Positions 12,250 to 23,825 of a DNA stretch of 64,000 nucleotides are shown here, in pieces. Below the pieces are notes generated by a model that was not told the DNA's origin, ran no database searches, and saw only the letters and a program-made list of their open reading frames with translations. The position numbers were made by a program, and so were the translations under genes. How positions within the stretch are numbered: the first letter of the stretch is position 1; every line of letters starts with the position of its first letter. Source of the DNA: Amphiura filiformis (lineage: Eukaryota > Echinodermata > Ophiuroidea > Amphilepidida > Amphiuridae); assembly GCF_039555335.1 (NCBI RefSeq), contig NC_092628.1, positions 30,909,409-30,973,408 on the forward strand, read 5' to 3'.

Positions 12250-12953
12250 AAAATACAAAATAAGAATGTATCATCGGTATAAAAGGAGGTGAAGTAAAAT
12301 AAATAAATATTCAGTTCATTCACTTTATTTCAATGTCAAAATATCCAAATACTTTACCATACAAATATAAACAATGTTCTGATAAGAGACCATTACACAA
12401 TGACTTACTGGCGGGTACAGCGGGCAGACCCTCGATTTTATGGAATTTCTACGAAAAAAGACTGTAAATGCACTAAACAAAAGCACGTCAGAAAACTGTT
12501 TTAATTTATTCTTAAAGCTTAATACATTAATCTTGGGGCATGTCCTGTCTTGTCTATGTGATATTTACACGATTTTATTGATATCATTTTGATTTTAATA
12601 ATTATGTGTTGTTTAGGGTTAGTGCTTACATCTGACAGTACTGGCAGTGGCGTAACTAAACTTTCCCAATCGAGGGGGCAGCAGGGGTCAAAATGGGGGA
12701 TAGAAATACCGATCATCTATATTGAAGCACGGTCAACTCATTGTGAGGGGGCAAGGGTTCTAATCGAGGGCTGCCCGCTGGTCCCGCCAGTTACGCCATT
12801 GTGTAATGGTCTCTTATCAAAACATTGTTTATGTATTTGTATGGTCTAGGCCTAGTATTTTGGATATTATGAATTTGAAATAAAGTAAAAGAATTGAACA
12901 TTTTATTCATTTTATTTCATCTCCTTTTATCTACCAATGATACTTTCGTATTT
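12250..12953. mobile_element. foldback element, about 700 bp
   Basis: The left arm (12250-12430) includes aagagaccattacacaatga. The right arm (12770-12953) includes cattgtgtaatggtctctta and tcatctccttttat, the inverse of ataaaaggaggtga on the left. The core (12546-12660: acacgattttattgatatca, agtgcttacatctgacagta) recurs in inverse orientation at 17740-17850. A SINE body starts directly at its right edge. Confidence 0.75.
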
Positions 12954-13223
12954 CGTAGTGGGCTACGCACAGGAACAACGCTTAGATATTGATCCACAAG
13001 CCTCAGTACACTTTTCAGGTTGTCGCTGACCACTACGGCCCCACATCATTCCACAAACCATAAAGCAACAATTCAGGGACTTTGCTGCTTCAAGAGCGCA
13101 CACCCTAGACATTCCACAAATAACCTTCGCGACCAGCATCAGCTCCCCGAGTTTCATACGGGTTACAACGAGACAAATTTGCAGTATGTTCCTTGTCCAG
13201 GGGAATTTCAAGCTAACTCTAAA
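12954..13223 (-). mobile_element. SINE body, second copy, tRNA head missing
   Basis: Closely matches the non-tRNA body of 4105-4482: gtgggctacgcacagg, gttgtcgctgaccactacgg, ctttgctgcttcaagagcgc, attccacaaataaccttcgc. The match stops at aatttcaagctaactc. The tRNA-like head present in copy one is absent, consistent with 5' truncation on insertion. Confidence 0.85.
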
Positions 13224-14034
13224 TGCGTATGTAATCTATTACGCACAAAAACAGATAATATAAATCTGTTTAATTTTAGTACTACTTAAAGGTAGGTGAT
13301 TAGATATTTTGGTATTGTGTTTTGTACCTCAGATTGAGCCCTGTACCAAAATAACCAAATTTGATATTATAGGGTGTGCAATAAGTGATTGCTCCCTTCC
13401 CTTACATATACCTTCCTGGCGTAGAAAGATGTGTGAAAGTGCAAAGAAACACTTAAATGTAAGCTGCATTTTGCTTTTTACTGCATCAAAATAGAGGCAT
13501 ATTTAACGAAGTTACGTTAATTTATGTAATAAAAGAGTAATTACTTGTACCGGAAGAGGAAGGTTATTGATCGAGCGAGTGGGGTGTGTTTGGGGTGCCA
13601 TGGTGGGCATCGGTGTATAGAAACACATATGCCCACACCCAGTATGTTCCCACAAACTCACATCATGCATGTGGACCACTAAAACCAAAACCACACCTCC
13701 CCCAACCCACCCCCACACCCCTAAACCCACACCCTAATGTAAGCACATGCCATCAAACATTCTTCCGGAGGTACAAACATGCATAATTTCGAACATTTCT
13801 AATAAATTGGCATAACTTTGTCAAACCTCTGCCCATTTCGATGAGTTAAAAAGCAATGTACAGCTTATAATTTGGTGCAAACACACAACATGTTCTTATG
13901 ACAATGTTTCCTTTTCCAATAGCCCAGTGTAGTCATTATTCTGGCAAAGAAGTGGGCAATCATTTATTGCACACCATAGAAGTAAACGCGTGTTTCACAA
14001 CATCCATAGCACGGTACCAGTATGTGTGGTATAC
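13224..14034. other. non-coding, with a C/A-rich patch
   Basis: No supported exon. 13670-13735 is strongly C/A-rich (ccacacctcccccaacccac), which accounts for low-complexity reading frames there. Confidence 0.4.
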
Positions 14035-14035
14035 C

Positions 14036-14071
14036 ACTGAGACGAAAATACCTTGGTATTTTCGTCTCAGG
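14036..14071. repeat. perfect hairpin, 15-bp stem with 2-nt loop
   Basis: tgagacgaaaatacc is followed by tt and then ggtattttcgtctca, a perfect inverted repeat. Flanking ataccac and gtatac extend partial symmetry. It could be the end of a small transposon or a structured transcript element. Confidence 0.85.
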
Positions 14072-14228
14072 TATACTCACAATTTGGGGGATGACGCTAT
14101 CACCTTTTAGTTCATAACATCTAATAAACAGGATATATTTTAGGTCTAAATCTTTACCAGGATTATGAGAAAAATATGAGCCTTCTTCTAATGCCAAAAT
14201 CTGCAAAGTGGGTGTGGGATGAGGCTGT

Positions 14229-14710
14229 TAACAGTCTATAATATCGAATTGATTAATTCGAATTAAACAATTCATCGAGTGGCCATGAGCAGCGCCATTA
14301 GACATGTTACAAGACTACCAAGTGACAGGTGATGGACCGTACCCACACAATTGAAATAGCACTTTTTTGATAATTTTCATCAAGGTTACTCAAAACTTAC
14401 CTAGCTAATTTATTATACATCAGGGGTCTCTGTCTTTTTAATATGTTATGAAAAACTTAATTTTAAAAATATCTGCCGAAAAATCCATCGACGGATAATC
14501 TTGTTATGCTCTCACAAAATCCAAAATTTTGGTCTAAAACATGCCCAAGGTTACTGCTGTCCCATTCAAAAGTACAGGAAGACCACCTACAGCGTTGAGG
14601 TCAACTTTCTAGACTTCCTGTCTACTGGCAGTAATGGCTACTACCCAGTGCTAACATCAATGAATTCTTTAATTCGAATTAATCAATTCGATATTATAGA
14701 CTGGTTAATC
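14229..14710. mobile_element. MITE with about 40-bp terminal inverted repeats
   Basis: Left end acagtctataatatcgaatt then gattaattcgaattaa. The right end carries the inverse (ttaattcgaattaatc, then aattcgatattatagact). The interior is about 400 bp. An 83-codon open stretch inside it (14501-14752) has no recognisable domain. Confidence 0.8.
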
Positions 14711-16340
14711 AGGTTACCCATCTTTAATGAAAATATTTATGGTATCCTGTGAGTTCTTTAGATCTACAGAAATTACAGCGATCACTTCAAACTTTAAAAA
14801 TTATGATATTAAAATGCATGGGTGAATAGTATGTTTATATATTATACATGGGTGAACACAACAAAATGATATTGATAAATTATAGTACCTCGCGATCGCA
14901 GAAAATGTCTGACAAAAGGTCTTAGAATCTTAAACAGAAAAAATTCTATGGCCTGTAATTTTAGTGTTGTTTTATACGATAATGCAATGCATGTTTGTGG
15001 TAATGGTTATATTTTTGTGTGACAATATAAATCTTAAAACGTGTTTTGTATACAAGCAGTAATATTGCACAAACTATGTACAATTTTCGATCTCGGTATA
15101 TACGCGTAGGTTTTATTTTTGTTAAAGCCGCGCAGACATAACGTGGGACGTAAAGTGTCAAAAAAACACATCTTAGCATTTGACGAAACCGTCTTTAAAT
15201 CAGCTGTTTGTTTTTGACATCACAATTAAATATTTGTTAAGGACATAACAACATGAAAGTCATGATTTCATATTCCACCTCCATTTATGTTTTTGCCTTT
15301 CACATGTGATAGAAATGAGGTCTTATTTTTATGTCCCTGTAAAATTCACCTAAATCTTTTCAGAGATGTGCATCATCCCCCATGAATGAGGCTTCACCAA
15401 AAACATGAAAACACGCTTGCTTTGAAGTAGTATCCTCTTTTATTAAAAGTGCAGGAGAAGTGGACCTTGTTAGCCACTGACTACTATATGTAAGCATACG
15501 TAATTATATTTATTTTCATTTTAATCTTGTCCATTTTTTGCAAGATGTTTGGTATAAATTTATAATAATATGTGCTAAAATCGACATTTTGTATTGGAAG
15601 TAGATAGGCCTAAATTATACAAATCTTACAACGCCAGTAATGGACATGTATTAATAGTAATTACTTAAAGCGCAATCGGACCATCCCTTTCTAAATATCT
15701 TAATTTTATTGCAATTCTGCTTAAGCTTACCTTAATGATTGTTAATTTCAAAGACGTCAAGAAGCTTTGATGTGATAAATCAAGAAAACTCTGTTTTTCA
15801 TGATAGTGTATTCCATTCCATGCCCACGCTATTAATAGTGTATATAAACGCCTTTGCAATAAAAGCGATGTCTTAGAGTAGAATCCTGATACAGAAACCA
15901 AGCATCGTATTTTCTGAATCATCTTAGGTCCAGATATGTCTATCAGTATGAGAATCCAATCCTGGTGCTCGATAAGCCCAATAAACATCATAAAATGTAG
16001 AATAATCTCGATTGTTATATCGATCATGTCCAAGTTGTCATCCCCATGCATGTAGTAAACTGTAACTCCAAAAAAACAACATCCGATACATGTATATGAC
16101 TCTGTAGCCAATGGCATTAAATATCAAATGCGCCGTGCATTTTGAAACCGATTAAGGCTATTTTTGTATTTTATCCGGTTTTTTTGGGGTTATATTTTTT
16201 TGAAGTATCTGATTAAAATCATAAGGTATATTAGCAGTAGGTATAAGACTTCAGGTGTCGCATGTCGAGGAGCCGTGCAATGCGGGGGTGGGCTGGGCTC
16301 TATCATGTCAAATCCTAACAAGACGCCCACACTTCTTCAA
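14711..16340. other. unannotated stretch holding one 150-codon open frame
   Basis: The only notable item is an open frame on the minus strand at 15665-16117. It is hydrophobic in its middle (segment ILHFMMFIGLI) but shows no recognised domain, no ATG-anchored context and no flanking splice signals. It could be a decayed transposon gene or chance. I leave it uncalled. Confidence 0.3.
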
Positions 16341-16440
16341 CGCTCTCTTTCTCTCTCTCTCTCTCTCCTCCCCGTCTCTATTCTCTCTCCCTCTCTCTAC
16401 TGCTCTCTCTCTATATATATAAATATTTTTTCTCTATTTC
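16341..16440. repeat. CT-rich low-complexity tract
   Basis: Runs of ctctctct interrupted by ccccg and tatatata, about 100 bp. Simple sequence. Confidence 0.9.
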
Positions 16441-16877
16441 TTCCCTTTTATATTTTTTGTTATCAATTTTATGCAAATTATTTTCAAATGAACTGATACT
16501 CCTAAATTATAAATGGTGGTATTTCACTTTTGTTACTTTTTTCTTGTTTATTCTTGCTTCACAAGCTTGTGTAATCGGAACCTTTAATGATGCGTCATAG
16601 AAAATAATTAGATCAAATGGATGCGTTCAAAATGGTCATGTGACTTGATGATTGGATACATATTATTTTTATGCAGTTAAATCTGTTATACAGATAATAG
16701 AAATTCTCCCAAAACCCGAACTGTTGAATTTCTTATTCTAAACGTCTAGTGCCGAATCTGCAGGTATTTGCAAAAAAAAAATGGCGGTTGTTGTGGATAA
16801 TGTTGGCTTCATATCAAGAAGCACGAGATTTATTAGTCAAATGATTCATACGTGCGCTTTATTTTACGGCGCACGTG

Positions 16878-17085
16878 ATTGGTTAACCCCCTGAGCACTA
16901 CTGCTGATCTAATATTGCCTCTGATTGGTCAATTACATGGTCTTCACTTTAATCACCAATCAGAATGGAGCTTTGCAAATAATTCACCCCAATTTGTTTG
17001 TGTGATACAATTATTCTAACAATGTTCCTGATTGGTCCAATTGATAATTGGACCAAAACTTCTTTTTGGCCAATCGGCAGGTAGT
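16878..17085. promoter_or_regulatory. cluster of six CCAAT/ATTGG motifs
   Basis: ATTGG or CCAAT occurs at about 16881 (gtgattggtt), 16924 (ctgattggtc), 16957 (caccaatcag), 17031 (ctgattggtc), 17048 (aattggacca) and 17079 (ggccaatcgg). Four match the fuller NF-Y style rrCCAATsr context. No TATA box or downstream coding exon is evident, so this may be a promoter, an enhancer or a repeat-borne motif array. Confidence 0.4.
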
Positions 17086-17684
17086 TGTTTTTTTAACAGC
17101 CTGAAATAAGCAACAATAACGCCCGGCTACTTTATTTAGCGTGACGATTTTGGTATCAAAACGGAATGTAGGTCGAACGTTCGTTGGGTAAACGCTCTAA
17201 ACAAATAGATAACTTTGTGAGTTGGTAAATCCAAACGTTAGTCGATTGGATTAATTGGTACCGACAATTTAGTCAAGGGAAGCACGTCTGATTTAGTCAA
17301 CGGGAGCAAGGGTGATGTCCCTCGATACCTAAGATGTGGGAACGTGACTTGTTTTTACTAAATGGGATTCATACTCCCCCTCTTAAGATATTTTAAAACT
17401 TTTCCACAGGAGGAATGTGGATTTCAAATGGTCAAGCACTGATACTGCAAAATGTTATGATTGTACTAACTAGCTAGGGGAGACCTTCCCCATTCTTTTG
17501 TCTGTCGTATTAGCGGCATTGGCAAATGGGGGAGGGTGCCAGGATCAATTCCAGCATTTGATGAGCGCCAATGCCTTGCATGCCTGTGTGAGGTTGTATC
17601 AGGCCAGGATCACTGACACTGTATGTACTGCCATACTATATGAAGAGCTTGATCATATTGAATGCTGTTGACTAATAAACATAT
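17086..17684. other. non-coding stretch, nothing recognised
   Basis: No exon or repeat supported. Near-duplicate short phrases (gatttagtcaacgggagca and tttagtcaagggaagca, about 17270-17310) suggest a minor local duplication. Confidence 0.4.
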
Positions 17685-18253
17685 TAAAAAAAGTAACTAC
17701 CCCCCCCGTAAATAATGACGTTATTCAAAACGTACTGTCATTCTGCCAGTACTGTCAGAAGATGTAAGCACTAACCCTACACAACACATATTAAAATCAA
17801 AATAACATCAATAAAATCGTGTAAAAATTACAATGACAAGACAAGACATGTATTACAAATCTGTAAAATGTATTGGAAGCAGAATTTATTCCTGCACATT
17901 TTGACACCTCATTTGCAGCAATTGACTAAATACTGACGTCACAGCATACATTCAAATCAATGTAACCCAAGATTTGAAAGTTGCAGTAAATTGTATTGAT
18001 TTTGTATTCAGTGTAATGGGAGGAAATCTGTGTAATGATATCTGAGTGTTTTTGTATTGTAAAAATTTGTGCAACGTTCAAATCTGGACCTCACTACATT
18101 AAATTGACCGGTGTTTTATTGTTTTCTGGGCTATCGTATCAAATGAGGTGTCACAATGCGCAGAAATAAATTCTGCTTCCAACGCATTAACAGATTGACA
18201 ATAATCCCTTTTTGAATAATGCCCATTATTTAAGGGGGTTAGTTACTTTTTTG
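17685..18253. mobile_element. foldback element, about 570 bp
   Basis: Outer arms: ttaaaaaaagtaactacccc against ggggttagttacttttttga. Inner arms: gaagcagaatttattcctgc (17877) against agaaataaattctgcttcca (18161), and gacacctcatttg against caaatgaggtgtc. Its left third shares sequence with the core of the 12250-12953 element in inverse orientation, so the two belong to one family or share a captured segment. Confidence 0.8.
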
Positions 18254-20011
18254 AGATATTTACTATAATACGTAACATCACTAACTCTGGTTTGCAGAAG
18301 CTCATCGAATTCCCTCGTACATATCCACAACATACCTGGCCCTTGTATAGCAAACAATACCACACCAGTTACAAATTAATTTGCTCTGGCGATGTACGGC
18401 AGATCTTATAATTCGGCACCCTTCCGCTGCGACAGCCTGTATGGCACAGTGTCGACACCCAGTATTATAAAGATTTTTTCCCTGCAACTTAATACTCCGT
18501 TGGTATTTCACCGAACGCAAGAAAAGGAGTCCTATCTGATTGGCTAGGAATCGATCGCTAGATCGCTCAGTGCTGAAGTACAAAATCAAAATGTAGAGAT
18601 GTATTCAATTCGATAAAAATCAATATTCTATTATTGACGCAGATAAAGAAAGTTGCATAGTGTCTCGATAGTTCTCGATATAGTGCATTGTATTATAGAC
18701 TTGTGATTTAATATTCTATAGAGCACATTGATTTGAGCTTTATATGATTTTAATTCACAAACAGTTGAACAGATCACAATTTTAATGTACGATTTACAAA
18801 TCTAATGTATAAAATGCAGTAAACTATATGCGTATAATGACAATAGCACTCGCCTATTAGTGTACTGAATTTCCAGTTAGTGTATTGCAAACAAAACCTG
18901 GGTTTTACCTGACAACACATCGAATTTTCGTGTAATGGCAACATCATATGGAGTACTGAGCAGGTGCAAATCGTAAAAACGTGTAGAATAGAAACTCTGT
19001 GGTATCTCATATCGTGTAAATGGTATGCTTAGCCTGAGTCGCTCGGCCTATCTCGAACAAAATCGCCATGCTTAGCTTTTGAAAAACGAGAGGATTCGCC
19101 GTACTATCACGGCAATTTTTGATACGAAGATATAGGGATGATGACGCTGTGTATGGTTTACCACCATCACTCTCTAAGTCTATGCTGCTATTTAACCTAG
19201 TTAAAAATGTACTACTGTATGATAAATATTAGAAGAAGAAAGTCCAAACTGTGTGGTACATGGCCGAGGATATCTCGCAACTACGCGAAGCTCGTCGTGC
19301 AAATTCTAGAAATGAATAAATTCGCTTCACGTAATGAGTAAGTCGTATTTTGATTGGTCAGTTGGTTACCTCCGCGTAATGAAACGGGTGCACACCGGTA
19401 AATAGTCCCCATTGACTTTCTGTACAAACCCCAGGAAAACGTCATTTTCTTGACACGAGAGCGACTCAGCTCTTTAAAACTTACACTTTCTGCCAGTTAA
19501 AGGTCAGATAAAGACCGGTGACTTGTCGCAGAAATTGCCGAATAGATCGCCTTATACGCCACACAGCTTACGTCAGCTTGAAAATAGCATGGTGTTTCTG
19601 AAATGTAACACATTTTGAAAGCTGAGCAAAATCTTCATAAAATGTCAGATTCTGCTCATTTTTCATAGACAATCTAATTCCCAGGCCTAAACGAGCATTA
19701 AATACGATTTAGGTCCTAATGGTGGAGTTTTCAGGGTAAACGCGGTATTGTTGGTCCAAGCAGCCAAAATATCGATTTTCATTATCTTAATCAATATATT
19801 ATTGGAAAGTAACACTTTTAGTGTGTGAGCCCTTGGGTTTGGGTTTGGAGGTACCACTTGGGGGAGGGGCAAAGCTGCACTTTTACCATAGGTAATTGAC
19901 ATCATGGGCTACACAAAAATGCCTGATAGCAATTGAATGGGAGTAGCTTTTGGCGGGAAAAGGTCATTGAACTTTACACAGGGTCAAATTTAATTTAAAT
20001 CCATTCCAATG
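18254..20011. other. unannotated stretch
   Basis: About 1.75 kb. An open frame on the minus strand (18302-18589) contains several Cys residues but no recognised domain or start context. A CCAAT motif lies at about 18540 (tagccaatcagata). No exon is supported. Confidence 0.35.
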
Positions 20012-20037
20012 TACAGGGTGTCCCAGAAAAAAATTAC
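20012..20037. repeat. solitary transposon end (tacagggtgtcccag)
   Basis: Matches the terminal sequence of the element at 21083-22076 but diverges after 17 bp. No facing partner of its own is visible. It probably marks a related, decayed Tc1/mariner-class element. Confidence 0.5.
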
Positions 20038-20363
20038 CGGGCGAATAAATTTGGACGTAAGTCGAGAAATATACATCAAAATCCAAAACTCTAAGAACCA
20101 CAGGACCTATAAAAGTATATCTGTGATATTTGAGTTCTTCTACACACTCGCTATGAAATGATCAATGCAATTTTTGCCAAAACACACTACCATTCGCAAG
20201 ATGCTGTGAATTACCAAATCGCAACAGTTTAAAATAGATGCTAACCTTAAGCCTTTCTAATGTATTACTTTATTAAGTTCCATGCCACTTTTTACTTTTC
20301 AAAACATTGATTTTTCCTCCAAGTAAGTTACGCGTAGCAGCTCCACATTGTGGCGGTTGCGGC

Positions 20364-20784
20364 CGACTATTCGCTGGAATAGTGTGATGTCATAATACAG
20401 CCTGTATGCCTACTTTGGTTCAAGGACATGTTCCCAGTCATGCATGTTTCCTATTGACTTTGTGTTGAACAGAAGAAGTTTACATCCACCTAAATTGCAT
20501 TATCTCAAACACTACACAATTTTAAGAGCTAAAAACTCATGCAGTTATAGTAATTAGCTAAATAAATATTTTGCAATCATGTCTTAAAAAATGAAGTTTT
20601 GTCAGAATTTTATCATCTTCTTTTTACCAATTGGTTGGTTTCCAAAAATCAAATTAGTCATACTATTTGAACATGGTAAACAGGGGACTGTCCTTGAGAG
20701 GTGCTTGAACCAAAACACTTCAAATTGTATGCATGGCTGTCTTTATCCAAGGTGATGATGTAATGACTATTCCAGCGAATAGAC
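20364..20784. mobile_element. small foldback/MITE, about 420 bp
   Basis: The left end cgactattcgctggaatagt is the inverse of the right end actattccagcgaatag. The adjacent tgtgatgtcat against gatgatgtaatg extends the arms to about 30 bp. No coding potential. Confidence 0.7.
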
Positions 20785-21082
20785 GAATCTCATTTCACGT
20801 ATTCCTACACCTCAAAGGTAGCCATAGCTGGGTCCCCGTCGGATATTTACCACCTAAAATATGAAATGATGCGTCCTTGGCGGGGATTTTAAACTGCATC
20901 TCATCACCCGTGTTACACGTAGACAATAGAATGATGAAAGTTTACAACACAATACAACATAACATTGATTTTCAAGCGGCTTTAACCCACCCAATTGGGC
21001 AGTCACAACACCGGTTTGGTGAGATTCGTCTATACACATTAGCAGATTAGATTCAAAACGCACAGTGTGTCCAGCTGGCATG

Positions 21083-22076
21083 TACAGGGTGTCCCAGAAT
21101 GATCTATACAAAAATATATAGTCAACAGTTTATCTAATTTTGATGAGTGCAATACAATGCCACATATGTCTCCTACTTATTCTGTGATTTGCATGGAAAT
21201 AGCTTGATTCCTTTTGGCGTGATATTACTGAAAATGGACGAAAACTACAGTTGTGAGATTTACAGTACAAAGGCATCATAACACATGGATGCTTTATCAC
21301 CATCGTCCAGCCGTTGTAGAAATCCTACATTCCATTATAGGAAATACATCAAATAAGGCACAGATGTAGACGTACAACGCTGAACAATTCTTGATATGGA
21401 ATTAAGTGAAACATTTCAATATGACTTCAGATATTTAGGTTAAAAAACATACTTTTTATGTAATTTTTACCACAATTTTACCCAAAATGTAATTATTACA
21501 GAGAATATAACTTCCTCAAGGATCCCTACAGTCAATTTTAATCTTCTCCATTACGTAGCTGTCGGTTTGCCAATATACTGTGGATATAAATAAATTCTAC
21601 GACACTAAGGACAAACATTCTCCAAACTTTCATGACAAATCCATGTTCGCCGGCATTTAAAATGATAAAACTCAGAAACTGCCAACAAAGAAACAATATA
21701 GTATAAGGTCGCTCACGCGTAGCAAATCCTTTATTCCATACAAGGATTACTTCGTAACATCATAAATAATCGATAGATATCGACTATTCGGGCAATTTAG
21801 GACAAAAGTACCTGTATAACATTTAACAGATACATTTTACTGAACAGTTAGTAATTTTACAGATTTTCAAAATAGGTTGTTTTGTGAAAACCCTAAATTC
21901 ACCATTTTTACGCAATGTCCTGTAACTTCTATGAGAAACATCCAATTTCAAAAATCTAAAATTTCTAAGAAAGCTAAATATTTGTAAATTTTAGAATGTA
22001 AAACAATACCACCATTAATATCCATACCTAGAAAAATTCAACTTTTCCGGTATAGATCATTCTGGGACACCCTGTA
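21083..22076. mobile_element. non-autonomous Tc1/mariner-like element, about 1 kb
   Basis: The left end tacagggtgtcccagaatga then tctata is matched by the exact inverse at the right end (tatagatcattctgggacac then cctgta). Both ends carry TA. The interior of about 940 bp has no transposase reading frame. TACAGGGTGTCCCA-type ends with TA flanks are typical of mariner/IS630-class elements. Confidence 0.8.
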
Positions 22077-22364
22077 CGTGTGGACTCTGACCTTAATAAA
22101 AATAGATTTGCAATTAGTGACAATACAAGAGGACACGCCTGAGTTTATATCATCAACAAATTTCCAAACTAATAATTCGTGAGTATATCAAGGACAACCT
22201 AAACAAAAATGTTTTCGACACAGTGCAGTGGACACAATAAAGCTTAAAATCGAGGCAATGGTGCGTTGCGGATGATTTTCATCGGCCTACGTGTAGTGTC
22301 TATCTGGGTGACCACCTTTAACCCTGTAGAGGATATATAACAACAATTCTGTATTTTGGCACGT
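22077..22364. promoter_or_regulatory. putative promoter region of the MGCC gene
   Basis: A TATA-like ggatatataa at 22331-22340 lies upstream of the proposed first exon. A weakly similar gaggatatg stretch precedes the matching exon of the paralog near 29265. No other element was identified. Assignment is inference from the segmental similarity. Confidence 0.35.
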
Positions 22365-22449
22365 CCTGTTCAATTTTGCAGAGCTGGTACATTGATGTAA
22401 ACAGCTGTAACAACGATGATGTGAGATCAGAATAAAAACTGAAAAACAG
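22365..22449 (+). other. putative 5' non-coding exon of the MGCC gene
   Basis: The segment ends at a strong donor (gaaaaacag|gtatgtg, GT at 22450). It is recognisably similar to 29285-29387 upstream of the paralog, which also ends at a gtatgtg donor. Shared phrases include atgtaaacag and a ggtatgtgtt end. The only downstream partner is the acceptor at 23803-23804 (ttatacag). The 5' limit is a guess from the TATA-like motif. RNA evidence would be needed to confirm it. Confidence 0.45.
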
Positions 22450-23004
22450 GTATGTGTTCGTCGCACTTTGATGAGCTCGGCAATATGCGGGAGATGTTAG
22501 GCTTTTACCACTACTCCTATAAAAAGTAGACCCACGTTAAGAGTGCTATTAGTTGACTGTCTGTTCTATATTGTGTGTGTTAAAGAAAGCACACAAAGTA
22601 TAGGACTTTAATTAATAATTTGTGATGCTTCTCGCGGGATGTCACAAACAAATTCTCAAGATAAAATATTGATATTAATCCGCGATGTTACCAGGCCCGC
22701 CAATTACGAGGTGATCAAATTATACTAGAAGTAAAACAATGGGTACTATGGCCAGAGTTCTTAGGCTAATCACCACGTCAGGTGTTGCAGGTTCGTCTTT
22801 CGTCTCCCCGATTCTAAAATTAATGATTAGCCTATATGCATGTAATGTAAGTTATCAAACTAATTTTCACATTCCGTATGTAACTATATAGTGTGGATTT
22901 AATTTTGGATTAATAGATACGGTACGATTTAAGGGAAAACCGGACATGATTTGAAATGAAACTCTAATACCTCATAATCAATTGAGACACTGGTCAATAT
23001 ACGA

Positions 23005-23288
23005 TACCGTAAAATTCCGTCTAGAAGCATATATGCCTCTAAACGAGGGTTTTTTTAACGAAAGATATGAAAGGCCAATACTTTAGTACCCTTCTCAAAA
23101 ACATTGCAATAGATTGGTCTTACAAATATACATGTTTGTACAACCGCCTTTATCAGTAATATAGTTGTTCAAACTCCAAATAACGTTTTTGTTGAGAGTG
23201 TCTGCCTCTTGTCTCCCCGGCTTGTCTCTTGTGTCAAAAAAACCTCGTTTAGAGGCATATATATACTTGTAGACGGAATTTTACGGTA
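23005..23288. mobile_element. Tc1/mariner-type MITE, about 284 bp
   Basis: Left arm taccgtaaaattccgtctag then gcctctaaacgaggg and a T run. The right arm mirrors it (an A run, cctcgtttagaggcat, gacggaattttacggta). TA sits at both ends, as expected for TA-targeting elements. It lies inside the proposed intron of the MGCC gene. Confidence 0.85.
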
Positions 23289-23619
23289 TACCAAGCAGGG
23301 TAAAGTAAAACACAATACGCAAAACATAATAATAATAATACAAAGATCTAACTTTTGAAAGTCTACATTTTGAAAACATTATAAAACAAATTCAAAAAAA
23401 ATCTTTCTCAAGTTCAACTCCACATAATTTCCCTCGTAATTTTCGTTGAAATCGGAGCATTTTTTTTAACTGACCCCCCATGGTATGTCGCAGGGTAGGT
23501 CAAACTATACTTTTTCTGAATCCTTGCAATGAGAGGAATAATTTGGTGTGCTTGTTAACAAGATTTGAACAATTTTGAAATTTGACCACTGTGTTGATCT
23601 TTAACCTTGAATATTTGAT

Positions 23620-23718
23620 AGCAGAAGGACATTCCTCGTATTCAAAATGCAATTCGATATGGCTGATGTGCTCTCAGGTCCCACAAAAATATACGTTAAA
23701 ACGTCATTATTCGAGCCC
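23620..23718. mobile_element. partial arm of the 624-bp palindrome family
   Basis: gcaattcgatatggctgatg, gtgctctcaggtcccaca and the end tcgagccc|ttaa match the right arm of the elements at 25579-26202 and 49228-49896. The other arm is not present nearby, so this is a half-copy or a decayed end. It lies about 85 bp upstream of the coding exon's acceptor. Confidence 0.75.
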
Positions 23719-23825
23719 TTAACTAACCATCGTAATAAAAAGTTTATTTTAGCTTATGAGAAAAAGAGACAAATTAAACTGTATTTCAATATCATTTTAT
23801 ACAGACATACACCGTATACGTGAGA

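Noticed and set aside
18302-18589. Cysteine-containing open frame as a zinc-finger gene
   Set aside because: Cys/His spacing fits no zinc-finger pattern I know, and there is no splice or start context.
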